Assembly (NCBI GenBank): GCA_035529395.1
Contig: DATKWT010000110.1
Span: forward strand, 1-40,188
DNA: 40,188 nucleotides
Direction of reading: 5' to 3'
Origin: Dehalococcoidales bacterium
GTDB lineage: Bacteria; Chloroflexota; Dehalococcoidia; Dehalococcoidales; Fen-1064
Below the pieces are notes generated by a model. It did not search any database, had not been told where the DNA came from, and saw only the letters and a program-made list of their open reading frames with translations. Positions within the stretch are counted from its first letter, which is position 1, and every line of letters starts with the position of its first letter. Below are positions 14,799 through 23,915 of this stretch, one piece after another. The translations under genes and the position numbers were made by a program.

Positions 14799-17621
14799 AT
14801 GTCAAACGTAATGCCAACGGACCAGGAGAGAGGTGGCTTTCTCGTTAGTCTTGGTGAGGATGGGTCGACGGAGATTGCCATGGTGGGGGGTAAGGGTGCC
14901 AGTCTGGGCAAGCTGGTCAAGGCTGGTTTCCCTGTTCCGTCCGGATTTGTAGTTACGACGAATGCTTATGCGGAGTTTCTTCGTGCAAACGATCTTGAGG
15001 TGAAGATAGAGAAGATACTGGGGGACCTCGACTACGGGGACCTCGATGAGCTGGAGAAGGAGACGGCGAAGATTCGGGATGAAATCGTCGGTTGCAGGCT
15101 CCCCGATACTCTGGCTGGCGATATTGTGAAGGCGTACGGGCAGCTTGGGAATGAGCCGTACGTTGCCGTGCGTTCCTCAGGGACGGCGGAGGACCTGGAG
15201 GGTGCGTCCTTCGCCGGGCAATACGACACGTACCTTGATGTCAGGGGCGGCGACGCGCTGTTGGATGCGGTGCGGCGGTGTTGGGCATCGATGTGGACCG
15301 CGCGGGTTACTGCGTATCGTCATAACAAGGGATTCGACCACGGTGATGTCGGCATCGCCGTTGTGGTCCAGACGATGGTCGAACCTGAGGTGGCCGGTGT
15401 GATGTTTGTCGGGAATCCCATGAATGCCAGGGCCGATGAGATTGTAATCAACGCGAGCTGGGGTCTCGGTGAAGCGGTGGTGTCGGGCAGCGTCACACCA
15501 GATGAGTATGTCGTTGGCCGGGACACGCTGCAGGTCAAACGTCGCAGCCTCGGTTCGAAGGAGCTGCGGGTGGTCCGGGACCGGAAGAACGGGAACGGTA
15601 CGGTCCGGGAACCCGTGCCCGTCACCCTCCAGGGAGAGCATACGCTTTCGGATGAACAGGCGGGTGTACTTGCGGAGATGGGCCGGCGGGTCACTGCTTA
15701 CTACGAAGGGCTGCCGCAGGACACCGAGTGGGCGTTGGCGGATGGTTCCTTCTTCCTGCTGCAATCCCGCCCCGTCACCGGTGTGGCGTTCACCTGGGAA
15801 GAAGACCTCGACCTGTGGCCGTCAATACCGGAGGAAGAAGACGCCATCTGGACGCGGTCAGCGGCGGACGAGTGGTGGACCGGCGCAATCACACCCTTGA
15901 TGTGGTCGATCCGCGGCTACTGGATCCACGCCGGTGCCGCTGGCAGCTACCGGCCCTTCGGCATGGGCGACCTTGCTGAGATGCGCTGGATGAAGTACCG
16001 GCACGGCACAATGTACTACAACACCAGGGTGGACGCGCTCATGGCCGAATACAGTCTTCCGCCGAGTCTCCGGGAACCCATGCTCCGCAAGCTTCACCCT
16101 TCCCAGTTGGACGAGGCTATGAACAAGCCCTTCGATCTCTGGCGGGCAATGAAGATGTTTGCCGATATCGAGATAAATCATCCCGCATGGAGTGGTGTGA
16201 ACGCTATCGACGCCAAGATCGCTATGGAACGCATGATGCGCAAAGGTGGGGAAAGCTATGACATGCGGCGTGAGATGGTGAAGTCAGTGCACCCTAGTAG
16301 AGAGGAGTTGCGGGCCAAGAAAGACGATGAGCTGAGGCAGAGTATCGACGACCTGTTCTTGGGCGTTACATATAGAGAAAGGGAGCGCCCTTCGTTGGAA
16401 GAAGGAGCGGGCGTCAGGGGGAGAAGAGGAGGAGGCGGTTGGGGCGCGTTCTTCCTCTACGGCCCTGTTATCCAGGCCCTCCTGGAAGGCGTGATTCGGG
16501 ACTGGTATGACGGCGACAATCCAAACGCATTTACAGAGGTAATTAGCGGTATTTCCGAACGCACCCAGCAGTTCTACGACGATTACGATTTCTGGAAGCT
16601 GGTGGATACAATCAGGCATTCGGAGAAGCTACGCGCCCTGATCAAGGAGTTCGAAGGAGCGGCGTTCTTCGAGGAACTCAAGAACCACGAGGAAGGACGC
16701 GCCTTCCTCTCCCAGTACGAGGCGTTCCTGGAGATGAATCTCTACCGAGGCCATGCCGACCGGGATATCTACTACGCGCGTCGTATCGAGGACCCGAATA
16801 TCGACTACGAGGCGTTGCGCCTGATGGCGACTGCGGATAGTATCGAGTCTCCGGATGAGAGGGAGGAGAAGCTGGTGCAGCGACGCGAAGCCGCAACTGC
16901 TGACGTGATTGATAATCTCTCAAAGCAGCCAATCGGTAGTGTGAAGGTAGAGATATTCAAGTTCTTACAGGAATACTGCCTGAAGATATTCATGTCGCGC
17001 GATGACGGTCGCTCGATGGGTGATGCGATGACCTTCCGGAAGAAGCTGATACTCGGAGAACTCGGCCGAAGAACGGTGTCTCGCGGTCTGCTGGACGGTG
17101 AGGATGACTTCTACTTCCTCTCAATATATGAACTCTGTGAACTGCTTGAGGGGAAGGAGCCGCAGGTCCTTGCCAGGGCAAAGGTTGCTGCCCGCAGGAA
17201 AGGCTTCGACCACTTCCGAACCCACGAAGAGGACCCGCCGCTCTTTCTCAAGGGCGATGAGCCGCTGGACCTGGAGCAGCCGGCCGATGGCGCCAGCAGC
17301 GGTGTCCTGAGGGGTGTCGGGACCAGTCCCGGACTGGTGACCGGATGCGCCCGAATCGTTCCCACCCAGAAGGACATCGCCCGCCTGGAGCAAGGCGATA
17401 TCCTTGTCTGCCACGGCACGGACCCGGGCTGGACGTCAGCGTTTAGTATTGTCGTTGCTGTGGTCGCGCAGACGGGGGGTATGCTCGGGCACTTCTCGTG
17501 CCTTTCGCGGGAGTACGGCATACCGGCGGTATCACTTCCGAACGCCATGAAGCTCATCGAAGATGGATCCGTCATTACAGTGAACGGCGGCACCGGTGAG
17601 ATCCGGTTGGCGTCCGTGTAG
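14799..17621 (+). CDS. PEP-utilising enzyme, rifampin-phosphotransferase-like (PPDK-N plus mobile His domain)
   Basis: A 940-residue protein. Residues about 20-340 form an ATP-grasp domain of the pyruvate phosphate dikinase N-terminal type, with GGKGASLGKL, VRSSGTAEDLEGASFAGQYDT (in two readable blocks) and LQSRPVTG. A long helical, unfamiliar middle follows, with a glycine-rich insert RGRRGGGGW. The last 110 residues are the swivelling phosphohistidine domain: GVGTSPGLVTG, GTDPGW and GGMLGH, with His898 as the expected phosphorylated residue, and REYGIPAV. The C-terminal TIM barrel of true PEP synthase and PPDK is absent, so this is closer to rifampin phosphotransferase or phenylphosphate synthase-like enzymes, which move the beta-phosphate of ATP to an acceptor. 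The ATG at 14799 is preferred because AGGAG is six bases upstream; an in-frame ATG lies at 14781. Confidence 0.82.
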   Translation: MSNVMPTDQERGGFLVSLGEDGSTEIAMVGGKGASLGKLVKAGFPVPSGFVVTTNAYAEFLRANDLEVKIEKILGDLDYGDLDELEKETAKIRDEIVGCRLPDTLAGDIVKAYGQLGNEPYVAVRSSGTAEDLEGASFAGQYDTYLDVRGGDALLDAVRRCWASMWTARVTAYRHNKGFDHGDVGIAVVVQTMVEPEVAGVMFVGNPMNARADEIVINASWGLGEAVVSGSVTPDEYVVGRDTLQVKRRSLGSKELRVVRDRKNGNGTVREPVPVTLQGEHTLSDEQAGVLAEMGRRVTAYYEGLPQDTEWALADGSFFLLQSRPVTGVAFTWEEDLDLWPSIPEEEDAIWTRSAADEWWTGAITPLMWSIRGYWIHAGAAGSYRPFGMGDLAEMRWMKYRHGTMYYNTRVDALMAEYSLPPSLREPMLRKLHPSQLDEAMNKPFDLWRAMKMFADIEINHPAWSGVNAIDAKIAMERMMRKGGESYDMRREMVKSVHPSREELRAKKDDELRQSIDDLFLGVTYRERERPSLEEGAGVRGRRGGGGWGAFFLYGPVIQALLEGVIRDWYDGDNPNAFTEVISGISERTQQFYDDYDFWKLVDTIRHSEKLRALIKEFEGAAFFEELKNHEEGRAFLSQYEAFLEMNLYRGHADRDIYYARRIEDPNIDYEALRLMATADSIESPDEREEKLVQRREAATADVIDNLSKQPIGSVKVEIFKFLQEYCLKIFMSRDDGRSMGDAMTFRKKLILGELGRRTVSRGLLDGEDDFYFLSIYELCELLEGKEPQVLARAKVAARRKGFDHFRTHEEDPPLFLKGDEPLDLEQPADGASSGVLRGVGTSPGLVTGCARIVPTQKDIARLEQGDILVCHGTDPGWTSAFSIVVAVVAQTGGMLGHFSCLSREYGIPAVSLPNAMKLIEDGSVITVNGGTGEIRLASV

Positions 17622-17649
17622 CAGAAGAAATAATGGCCAGGAGGCTAAC

Positions 17650-18807
17650 GTGGTAGATCTGACGTTAACGGACCAGGAGAGAACTGCGTTTTATCAGGAA
17701 ATCACCAGGAACCGGGCACTGGACTATTTCTTTGTTTTTGACAACGTCCCCCTGCAATTTATCTACAGGGACAGACTGATTCCCGGTAAACTCACCGACC
17801 TGGAAAAGCGCAATAAGGCCATTACGGAAACGCTGTGGCTGGAGGCATATCACCAGTACCTTGTGTGCAATGTCGGCTATCTCCTCCTATATCGAGGGCG
17901 GGTACTTCAGATGGTGTTCCAGGTCCATCAAATCGGTGCCGGCACATTCGCACCGCCAGCGGAGGAAAGCCGTCAGTTTCAGGCAACCGTTGAAGACGTG
18001 CAGGCCAGCTTCGATACGTGGATGGCAAATACGGGATGGAAGATGGCTGATGATATGCGTAAGCAACCGCCAATGGCCTCGTGGAAGAGCCTTTTGGGCG
18101 TTCCGGACCGGACTGTGCGGATTGCTTCGATCATGCCGGTGGGCAACCAGGTCGTGTTGGAGCTCATCAGTACCTGGACTGAAGACGGCGTGCTGAAAGA
18201 GGCGGCGTGGGTGGCGGTCCTGATATACGATGTTGATGGTACCGTCCTGCAGGACCGGAGTTACATTGATTTGGCCAACTGGCCGTCCACACGCGGGCGG
18301 GAACAACGAAGATCAAGAGCACCACAGAATCAACCGCAAACCACGGGTGCAGGTGTAATGGACGGGTTCTATGAATACCATCGGTCACGGCAAATAAGTG
18401 CTGCTGTGACCGATTTGGAAAAGCGAAACCTGTCGATTATCGAAGGGGCCTGGGTCGATGCCCAGAATACCGGTCTCAATACGAAGGTCATCCATCCCGA
18501 ACGGTTCAGGATGCAATGGCCCGTTCAGAAGTGTTCCTGCAATCTGAACATCGCAAAAGAAGTGGAGGCCATCGTCAAGGAAGCGGCGCCTGACAGAAAA
18601 ATGCGCCTGGGCCTGACCTATGCCAAGGGGAACCAGGTGGCAGCGGAGGGTGTTGTCTCCTGGACGGAGGACGGCGTCGCCAGGGAGACACCTTTTATAT
18701 CCTTCCTCCTGCTGGATCAGGACGGCCTGATAATCCGTGACCGGCGGTACATTACGCTGGCCAACTGGCCGGGAGCAGACAAGATGGCCGCGCGACTTGG
18801 TTTGTAG
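17650..18807 (+). CDS. Tandem SnoaL-like (NTF2-fold) two-domain protein
   Basis: A 385-residue protein whose two halves repeat one another. Both have a TDLEKRN segment followed by a long helix, then a strand block: STWTEDGVLKEAAWVAVL and YIDLANWP in the first half, SWTEDGVARETPFISFLL and YITLANWPG in the second. The pattern of a helical start and a curved sheet with an E-D-G turn suggests a SnoaL/NTF2-like fold, doubled. The start is a GTG at 17650 with CCAGGAGG before it, 28 bases after the stop of the PEP-utilising enzyme, so the two are likely one operon. It may supply the acceptor substrate or modify the product of that enzyme; that is inference. No catalytic residues can be named. Confidence 0.65.
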   Translation: MVDLTLTDQERTAFYQEITRNRALDYFFVFDNVPLQFIYRDRLIPGKLTDLEKRNKAITETLWLEAYHQYLVCNVGYLLLYRGRVLQMVFQVHQIGAGTFAPPAEESRQFQATVEDVQASFDTWMANTGWKMADDMRKQPPMASWKSLLGVPDRTVRIASIMPVGNQVVLELISTWTEDGVLKEAAWVAVLIYDVDGTVLQDRSYIDLANWPSTRGREQRRSRAPQNQPQTTGAGVMDGFYEYHRSRQISAAVTDLEKRNLSIIEGAWVDAQNTGLNTKVIHPERFRMQWPVQKCSCNLNIAKEVEAIVKEAAPDRKMRLGLTYAKGNQVAAEGVVSWTEDGVARETPFISFLLLDQDGLIIRDRRYITLANWPGADKMAARLGL

Positions 18808-19233
18808 GAAGGCTACAGTCCTGCAAGGGCAAGAAAGGGAAGGACCGCAAGAAAGACTGGGGGAAGACTAGCAGGGACGAAGTTTACAATTCGGACATCT
18901 GTTGCATCTGTACCCTTGGTTGAATGCGAACGGCGATTGTTACTTCAACCACACAAAACGTCAGAATGTTCAATCCAGCCGAGGTTACAGTTGTACGGAA
19001 GGTGACATTACGCCGGCCGGGGGCAGCTTCATGCGGTCAAATTGTTGTGGTTGGGCTTGTCTATATTACTGAAATAACAAGAGGACGGTATAGACCTTGC
19101 CACCGGTAATACTGAAGCCCACTACCGCGCGACGGGTCGCATAGTGCTGGGCTCCGTGATACCCGGCTGGCCCGACGTTGCGCGCTGACAGCCCCAGACG
19201 AGGGTCTTAAGAAGCCTTTGGATAAGAAGTGGC
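18808..19233. other. Intergenic region between convergent genes, no recognised feature
   Basis: This stretch lies between the end of the + strand SnoaL-like gene and the end of metF on the - strand. I find no frame with a ribosome-binding site and coherent protein sequence, no clear terminator hairpin with a U-run, and no repeat shared with the rest of the window. Confidence 0.6.
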
Positions 19234-20139
19234 CTAGATTCCGGCAGCAGCCAGGATGTCGGGAACCACTTCCTCTCTACCGATGGCCATGATGTGGACG
19301 CCGTCGCAGACGGAGTCTCTCTTCAAACCGGCAATCATCCGCCCGGCAATCTCGATGCCTTTGGCCAATGCCCCGCCCTTGGGTGCGGCTGCCAGCTCGT
19401 CGATCAGATTCTGGGGCACGAAGATGCCGGGAACGTTCTCGGTCATGTACCGCGCCATTCTGGCTGATGAGAGCAGGACTATCCCGGCAAGGACTTTGAC
19501 CGGGAACTGACGAGCGTACTGCATGAAGCTGCTGAACCTGTCCAGGTCGTAGATCGCCTGGGTCTGGAAGAACTCGGCTCCTGATTCTACCTTTTTCTCA
19601 AACTTTATTAGCTGAGGCTCGATTGGCTGTGCCTCCGGTGTGACGATGGCGCCGATGCAGAACTCCACTGCTCCATCAAGGTCGTTCCCACCCATGTCCT
19701 GCCCTGATTCCATCAGGCGAATGGTCCTCAGCAGCTGCGAGGAATCGAGGTCGAAGACGCCTTTGGCCTCCTTATGGTCGCCCACCAGCACAGCATCCCC
19801 GGTGAGACAAAGGACGTTCCGTATTCCCCTGGCATGTGCCAGCAGAAGCTCGGCCTGCAGAGCCAGGCGATTACGGTCGCGACACGTCATTTGCAGAATA
19901 GGCTCGCCACCTTGTTCCTTAATGGCGAGGCAGCCACCGATGGACGGGAATCGCATCACTGAACTCTGGTGGTCAGTGACGTTGATCGCGTCGACGCTAT
20001 CCTTGAGAATATCTATGTGGTGATACATTTTCTCAAGGTTGGTTCCCTTCGGCGGCGCAACCTCGCTGGTGACTACGAACTTGCCAGAATTGAGGGCACT
20101 CCTGAATCCGGACGCCATTATACTGCCCACCTCACTCAC
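19234..20139 (-). CDS. metF: 5,10-methylenetetrahydrofolate reductase, catalytic subunit
   Basis: A 301-residue MetF of the short bacterial type. The family pattern is visible: an early VTSEVAPPKGTN, DAINVTDHQSSV (the T-D-x-x region near the flavin), LQMTCRDRNRLALQAELL and NVLCLTGD for substrate and FAD contact, then GAEFFQTQAIYDLDRF (the F-F/Q-T-Q strand) and VLAGIVLLSSARMARYM. The protein should reduce methylene- to methyl-tetrahydrofolate, the last step of the Wood-Ljungdahl methyl branch. Its GTG start overlaps the stop of the preceding metV by four bases (GTGA), which implies translational coupling; an ATG seven codons later is the alternative. It is the last gene of the FdhA-like/NuoE/NuoF-GltD/MetV/MetF set. 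Confidence 0.93.
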   Translation of the reverse strand: MSEVGSIMASGFRSALNSGKFVVTSEVAPPKGTNLEKMYHHIDILKDSVDAINVTDHQSSVMRFPSIGGCLAIKEQGGEPILQMTCRDRNRLALQAELLLAHARGIRNVLCLTGDAVLVGDHKEAKGVFDLDSSQLLRTIRLMESGQDMGGNDLDGAVEFCIGAIVTPEAQPIEPQLIKFEKKVESGAEFFQTQAIYDLDRFSSFMQYARQFPVKVLAGIVLLSSARMARYMTENVPGIFVPQNLIDELAAAPKGGALAKGIEIAGRMIAGLKRDSVCDGVHIMAIGREEVVPDILAAAGI

Positions 20140-20783
20140 TGTATTTGGACCATTCTCGGTCTGGGTAATACCTGAGAGTTCCGGGGAGGATGGTATTTTC
20201 GCATCAAATCGAGCCTGTCCTGGTCTTTAAGTCGCTGGTAAATGAGAGTCCATGCACAGTCCTTCTCCTTATCTACCTCACACTTACCATCGTTAGTACC
20301 ACCGCATGGTCCGTTTACCAGTTGTTTGTGGCAGGCCGTTATCGGGCAGATGCCCGCTGTCTCCCCGAGCAGGCACTGGCCACACTGGGCACAGACTTCA
20401 GTGAAATAACCCGGGGCATTTTCCACTGCAATGAACAGCGTGTCCAGGGCAGGGATAACAGGATGGTTGATATACAGCCCCATCCGGTGCACGCCCAGCG
20501 CACAGGTCATTGCCAGTATACAGCCGGCATCCTGAATAGCCCGGCTGTTTTCCTTCATGGAAACCCCGGTCATTTCATCGCAAGCCGTGGGAATAACCGT
20601 CCAGCCACTGACCCGTTTACCCGTTTCCTGGAGACGGTCCTTCATCTCAAGAACCTGGTCAATCCCTCCCGTCCTGGTCATGGTAGTACAGGTACCACAG
20701 CCAATAATGAAGAGTCTGTCAAAGCTGGTTAACTGCTCCTTGATCTCCTCAAACTGCTTCAGTCTTGTTATTGATTTCATCAT
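20136..20783 (-). CDS. metV: MetV-like zinc/iron-sulfur subunit of methylenetetrahydrofolate reductase
   Basis: A 215-residue cysteine-rich protein of the MTHFR C-terminal family (MetV). Cysteines occur in IIGCGTC (C29, C32), in the central TACDE and TCALG, in CAQCGQCLLGE and GICPITAC, and in the strongly typical end NGPCGGTNDGKCEVDKEKDCAW with YQRL. MetV binds iron-sulfur clusters and passes electrons to MetF in acetogens and related bacteria; it lies next to MetF as usual. The ATG at 20781-20783 is preceded by GGGGAG. The electron source is expected to be the NuoE/NuoF-GltD/FdhA-like proteins encoded upstream, or ferredoxin. Confidence 0.88.
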   Translation of the reverse strand: MMKSITRLKQFEEIKEQLTSFDRLFIIGCGTCTTMTRTGGIDQVLEMKDRLQETGKRVSGWTVIPTACDEMTGVSMKENSRAIQDAGCILAMTCALGVHRMGLYINHPVIPALDTLFIAVENAPGYFTEVCAQCGQCLLGETAGICPITACHKQLVNGPCGGTNDGKCEVDKEKDCAWTLIYQRLKDQDRLDLMRKYHPPRNSQVLPRPRMVQIQ

Positions 20784-20822
20784 AATCTCCCCGCGGGGCG
20801 AACAGCATCACCCGGTTACTTC

Positions 20823-20882
20823 TCCAGGTCACAGCGCAGGCATCCCTGCGCGACTACCTTTCCAGGTCACAGCGCAGGCATC
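20823..20882. repeat. 22-base direct repeat at the end of the NuoF-GltD gene
   Basis: TCCAGGTCACAGCGCAGGCATC occurs at 20823-20844 and again at 20861-20882, 38 bases apart. The second copy encodes the last residues CLRCDLE of the NuoF-GltD fusion on the - strand, and the first is just past its stop codon. The copy beyond the stop would encode the same C-L-R-C-D-L-E in another frame, so the gene's 3' end was duplicated locally. Confidence 0.88.
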
Positions 20883-23800
20883 GCCTGGCTTCCTGTCCGG
20901 CTCTCTCCTCAGAGAAGGCAAGTTCTACCTCGGCAAAGCTGGTCTTTCTCTCATGAGTCGGAAGCAGGGACGCCGCCAATCTTGGCTGTTTCTCCCATAC
21001 CTCATCAGTCTCCAGGTCCGGCAACTCACCACTCACCGGTGATTTGAGATCATACATCTCGACCCGTGAGGTATCACCCCTGATATACTTATCGATGGCG
21101 AAAGCCGCCCTCCTGCCGGCAGCGATTGCGTCAATAACCATCCCCGGGCCAGTAACAAAGTCACCACCTGCGAATACGCCTTCAACATTCGTGGCAAGGG
21201 TATTACTATCAACAACCAGGGTCTCCCAGCGAGTCCTTTCCAGGGCACTGTCCACAGGCAGGAAGGAAAGGTCGGGAGCCTGGCCTACGGCCGCAATTAC
21301 GTTATCTGCCTCAATAAAGAGTTCCGAGCCGGGAATGGGGAGCGGCCGACGCCGTCCACTCTCATCAGGTTCACCCAGCCTCATCCGGCTGCATTGCAAG
21401 CCCGTCACTTCCCAGTCCTGGCTGACTACCCTGGTAGGACTTACCAGGAAATGGACCTGAACACCCTCAGCAATAGCCTGTTCGTACTCCACTTCTGTGA
21501 CCGGCATCTCTTCCCGGGACCTTCGATAGAAGATATTGACCTCTTCCGCACCGAGTCGGAGGGCGGTACGCGCCGCGTCCAGCGCCACATTACCGCCCCC
21601 GATTACGGCTACCCGGCGACCAATCTCCACCTGCCTGCCCGTTTTGATATCCCTGAGGAATCTCAACCCATAGAAGAAACCTTTGATGTCCTCCAGTTCA
21701 CCGGGTATACCAACACGCTGGCTCCTCTGAGCGCCAGCCGCAATAAATACAGCCTCATAGCCATCTCTCTTGAGGTCTTCCACGGTGAAATTTACCGTAA
21801 TCGGACTGTTATACCTGATATCCACTCCTCGTTTCGCGATGTAATCAATCTCTTTCTGAATAACCTCTCGAGGCAACCGGAACTCGGGGATCGCCACACT
21901 TAACATACCGCCACCCACGGGGAGGGCTTCAAAGGCCGTCACCGGATACCCCATTTGAGCCAGGAAGTAGGCACAGGATAGGCCGGTAGGACCAGCCCCG
22001 ACTACGGCCACCCGCTGACTGCGCGTCTGCGGGAATGGCTCCGGGTCTTCAGTCACATTCTGAAAGTACCAGTCAGCGGCAAAACGCTTAAGCTCCCTGA
22101 TGGCAACCGGGTCGTCCAGTTCTCCCCGTCGACACCTGAATTCACAGGGGTGGTTACAGATACGACCGCAGATAGCAGGGAATGGATTACGCTCCCGAAT
22201 GGTATCTACAGCTTCCTGGTATTCACCGGCAGCAATATGAGCAACGTATTTGGGGACATTTATACCTGCAGGGCAGGTGTGCTGACATGGTGATATCATC
22301 AGGGCATCACAGACGGCTGCCGGACACTTCTTTTCCCTTATATGAGCATCAAACTCATCCCGGAAGTATTTTAACGTGGACAACACCGGGTTGGGTGAGG
22401 TCTGGCCGAGACCGCACAGTGAGCACTCCTTCACAGCAGCGGCAATATCAAGAAGGTCGTCAATATCCGCGTCACGGCCTTTGCCCTCGGTGATTCTGGT
22501 CAGAATCTCCAGCATTTGCCTTGTCCCCAAACGACAGGGCGTGCATTTCCCGCAGGACTCGGACTGGACGAAATTGAGGAAAAATCTGGCGATTTCAACC
22601 ATACAGGTAGCCTCATCCATGACCACCATACCACCGGAGCCCATTATCGAGCCCAGTCCGGCCAGTGACTCGTAGTCCACGGACGTGTCAATCAGGCGAG
22701 CCGGGATGCAGCCTCCCGATGGGCCTCCGGTCTGCACTGCCTTGAAACGCTTGCCCCCTGGAATACCGCCACCAATATCCATAATAATGCGGGACAGAGG
22801 GGTACCCATTGGCACTTCTACCAGGCCACTGTTAGCAATCTTCCCGGTAAGGGCAAATACCGCCGTACCTTTGCTTTTCTCAGTACCGATGCCGGCAAAC
22901 CACTCGGCGCCTCGCTCAATAATCACGGGCACTGAGACCAGTGTTTTCACGTTGTTGATTATCGTGGGTTGTCCGTCCAGACCCGACTGAGGGGGGAAAG
23001 GGGGACGAGGGCGGGGCATTCCCCGACGGCTCTCGATGGAAGCAATCAGGGCTGTCTCCTCACCACAAACGAAAGCACCGGCCCCCTCTTCCATATGCAC
23101 TATAAAATTAAAACCGGAACCCATTACATCATTCCCAATGAATCCATTCTGCTGAGCCTGGCCAAGGGCAGTGACAATTCTATTTACGGCCAATGGGTAT
23201 TCAGCACGGACATAGATATGACCCTCACTGGCTCCCACAGCATAGGCGGCAATGGTCAGCCCTTCCAGAACAGCGTGCGGGTCCGCCTCCAGGATAGAGC
23301 GGTCCATGAAGGCCCCCGGGTCTCCTTCGTCCGCGTTGCAGATGACGTATTTCACCAGGCCGGGCTCTTTCCGACACAACTCCCACTTCATACCAGTGGG
23401 GAACCCGGCCCCACCACGCCCACGAAGTCCGGACTTTTTTATCTCCTCAATCACCCGCTCGGGCGTCATGGTGGAAAGGACCTTACGCAAGGCCTGGTAG
23501 CCGCCGGCGGTAATGTAGTCTTCAATCCTCTCCGGATTGATATGACCGCAGTTACGCAGGATAACACGCTCCTGGTTACGGTAAAAGTTTATGTCTGAAT
23601 AGCGTGGTACCGCCTGACCGGTTACCGGGTCATGATAGAAAAGCCGTTCTACCGGTTTGCCGTCCCGAAGGTGTGAGGTTATAATCTCGGAGGCATCCTC
23701 TGGTTCTACGTGGGTATAGAAGATACCATCGGGCTCGACGACAACGTTTGGACCTTGCTGGCAGAAACCATGGCACCCGGTGAAATCTACCCCGGCTACC

Positions 23801-23910
23801 GTAAGTTCCAGGCGGTCTACCTCTGTTTTAAGTGCCTCATAGACGTCATCACCGCCACCGGAGACACATCCTGTCCCGCGACAAACGTAAATAGTACCAT
23901 GAAGCTCCAT
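20854..23910 (-). CDS. NuoF-like FMN/NADH subunit fused to a GltD-like flavoprotein
   Basis: A 1018-residue fusion. Residues 1-60 are a thioredoxin-like [2Fe-2S] domain (C10, C15, C46, C50). Residues about 110-500 are NuoF/HydB: GRGGAGFPTG (164-173) and NADEGDPG (192-199) for FMN and NADH, and the [4Fe-4S] motif CGKCTPCRLG with C453, C456, C459 and a Cys near 496-499. A cysteine-rich linker (C529, C534, C542, C546, C581, C585, C589, C593) leads to a GltD-like domain with the FAD motif GAGPTGLSCA (638-647) and the second nucleotide motif GGGNVALDA (771-779). It ends in CLRCDLER. Two flavins and two nucleotide sites suggest electron transfer or bifurcation between NAD(P)H and ferredoxin. The ATG is five bases after the nuoE-like stop. 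Related architectures occur in formate dehydrogenase and SfrAB-like complexes. Confidence 0.93.
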   Translation of the reverse strand: MELHGTIYVCRGTGCVSGGGDDVYEALKTEVDRLELTVAGVDFTGCHGFCQQGPNVVVEPDGIFYTHVEPEDASEIITSHLRDGKPVERLFYHDPVTGQAVPRYSDINFYRNQERVILRNCGHINPERIEDYITAGGYQALRKVLSTMTPERVIEEIKKSGLRGRGGAGFPTGMKWELCRKEPGLVKYVICNADEGDPGAFMDRSILEADPHAVLEGLTIAAYAVGASEGHIYVRAEYPLAVNRIVTALGQAQQNGFIGNDVMGSGFNFIVHMEEGAGAFVCGEETALIASIESRRGMPRPRPPFPPQSGLDGQPTIINNVKTLVSVPVIIERGAEWFAGIGTEKSKGTAVFALTGKIANSGLVEVPMGTPLSRIIMDIGGGIPGGKRFKAVQTGGPSGGCIPARLIDTSVDYESLAGLGSIMGSGGMVVMDEATCMVEIARFFLNFVQSESCGKCTPCRLGTRQMLEILTRITEGKGRDADIDDLLDIAAAVKECSLCGLGQTSPNPVLSTLKYFRDEFDAHIREKKCPAAVCDALMISPCQHTCPAGINVPKYVAHIAAGEYQEAVDTIRERNPFPAICGRICNHPCEFRCRRGELDDPVAIRELKRFAADWYFQNVTEDPEPFPQTRSQRVAVVGAGPTGLSCAYFLAQMGYPVTAFEALPVGGGMLSVAIPEFRLPREVIQKEIDYIAKRGVDIRYNSPITVNFTVEDLKRDGYEAVFIAAGAQRSQRVGIPGELEDIKGFFYGLRFLRDIKTGRQVEIGRRVAVIGGGNVALDAARTALRLGAEEVNIFYRRSREEMPVTEVEYEQAIAEGVQVHFLVSPTRVVSQDWEVTGLQCSRMRLGEPDESGRRRPLPIPGSELFIEADNVIAAVGQAPDLSFLPVDSALERTRWETLVVDSNTLATNVEGVFAGGDFVTGPGMVIDAIAAGRRAAFAIDKYIRGDTSRVEMYDLKSPVSGELPDLETDEVWEKQPRLAASLLPTHERKTSFAEVELAFSEERAGQEARRCLRCDLER

Positions 23911-23915
23911 GTTGC

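Noticed and set aside
14799-17621. Assignment as PEP synthase (ppsA) or pyruvate phosphate dikinase
   Set aside because: The C-terminal TIM barrel that binds PEP/pyruvate is absent; the protein ends with the phosphohistidine domain.
18924-19109. 61-codon + strand frame after the SnoaL-like gene
   Set aside because: No ribosome-binding site, no recognisable motif and a composition like non-coding DNA.
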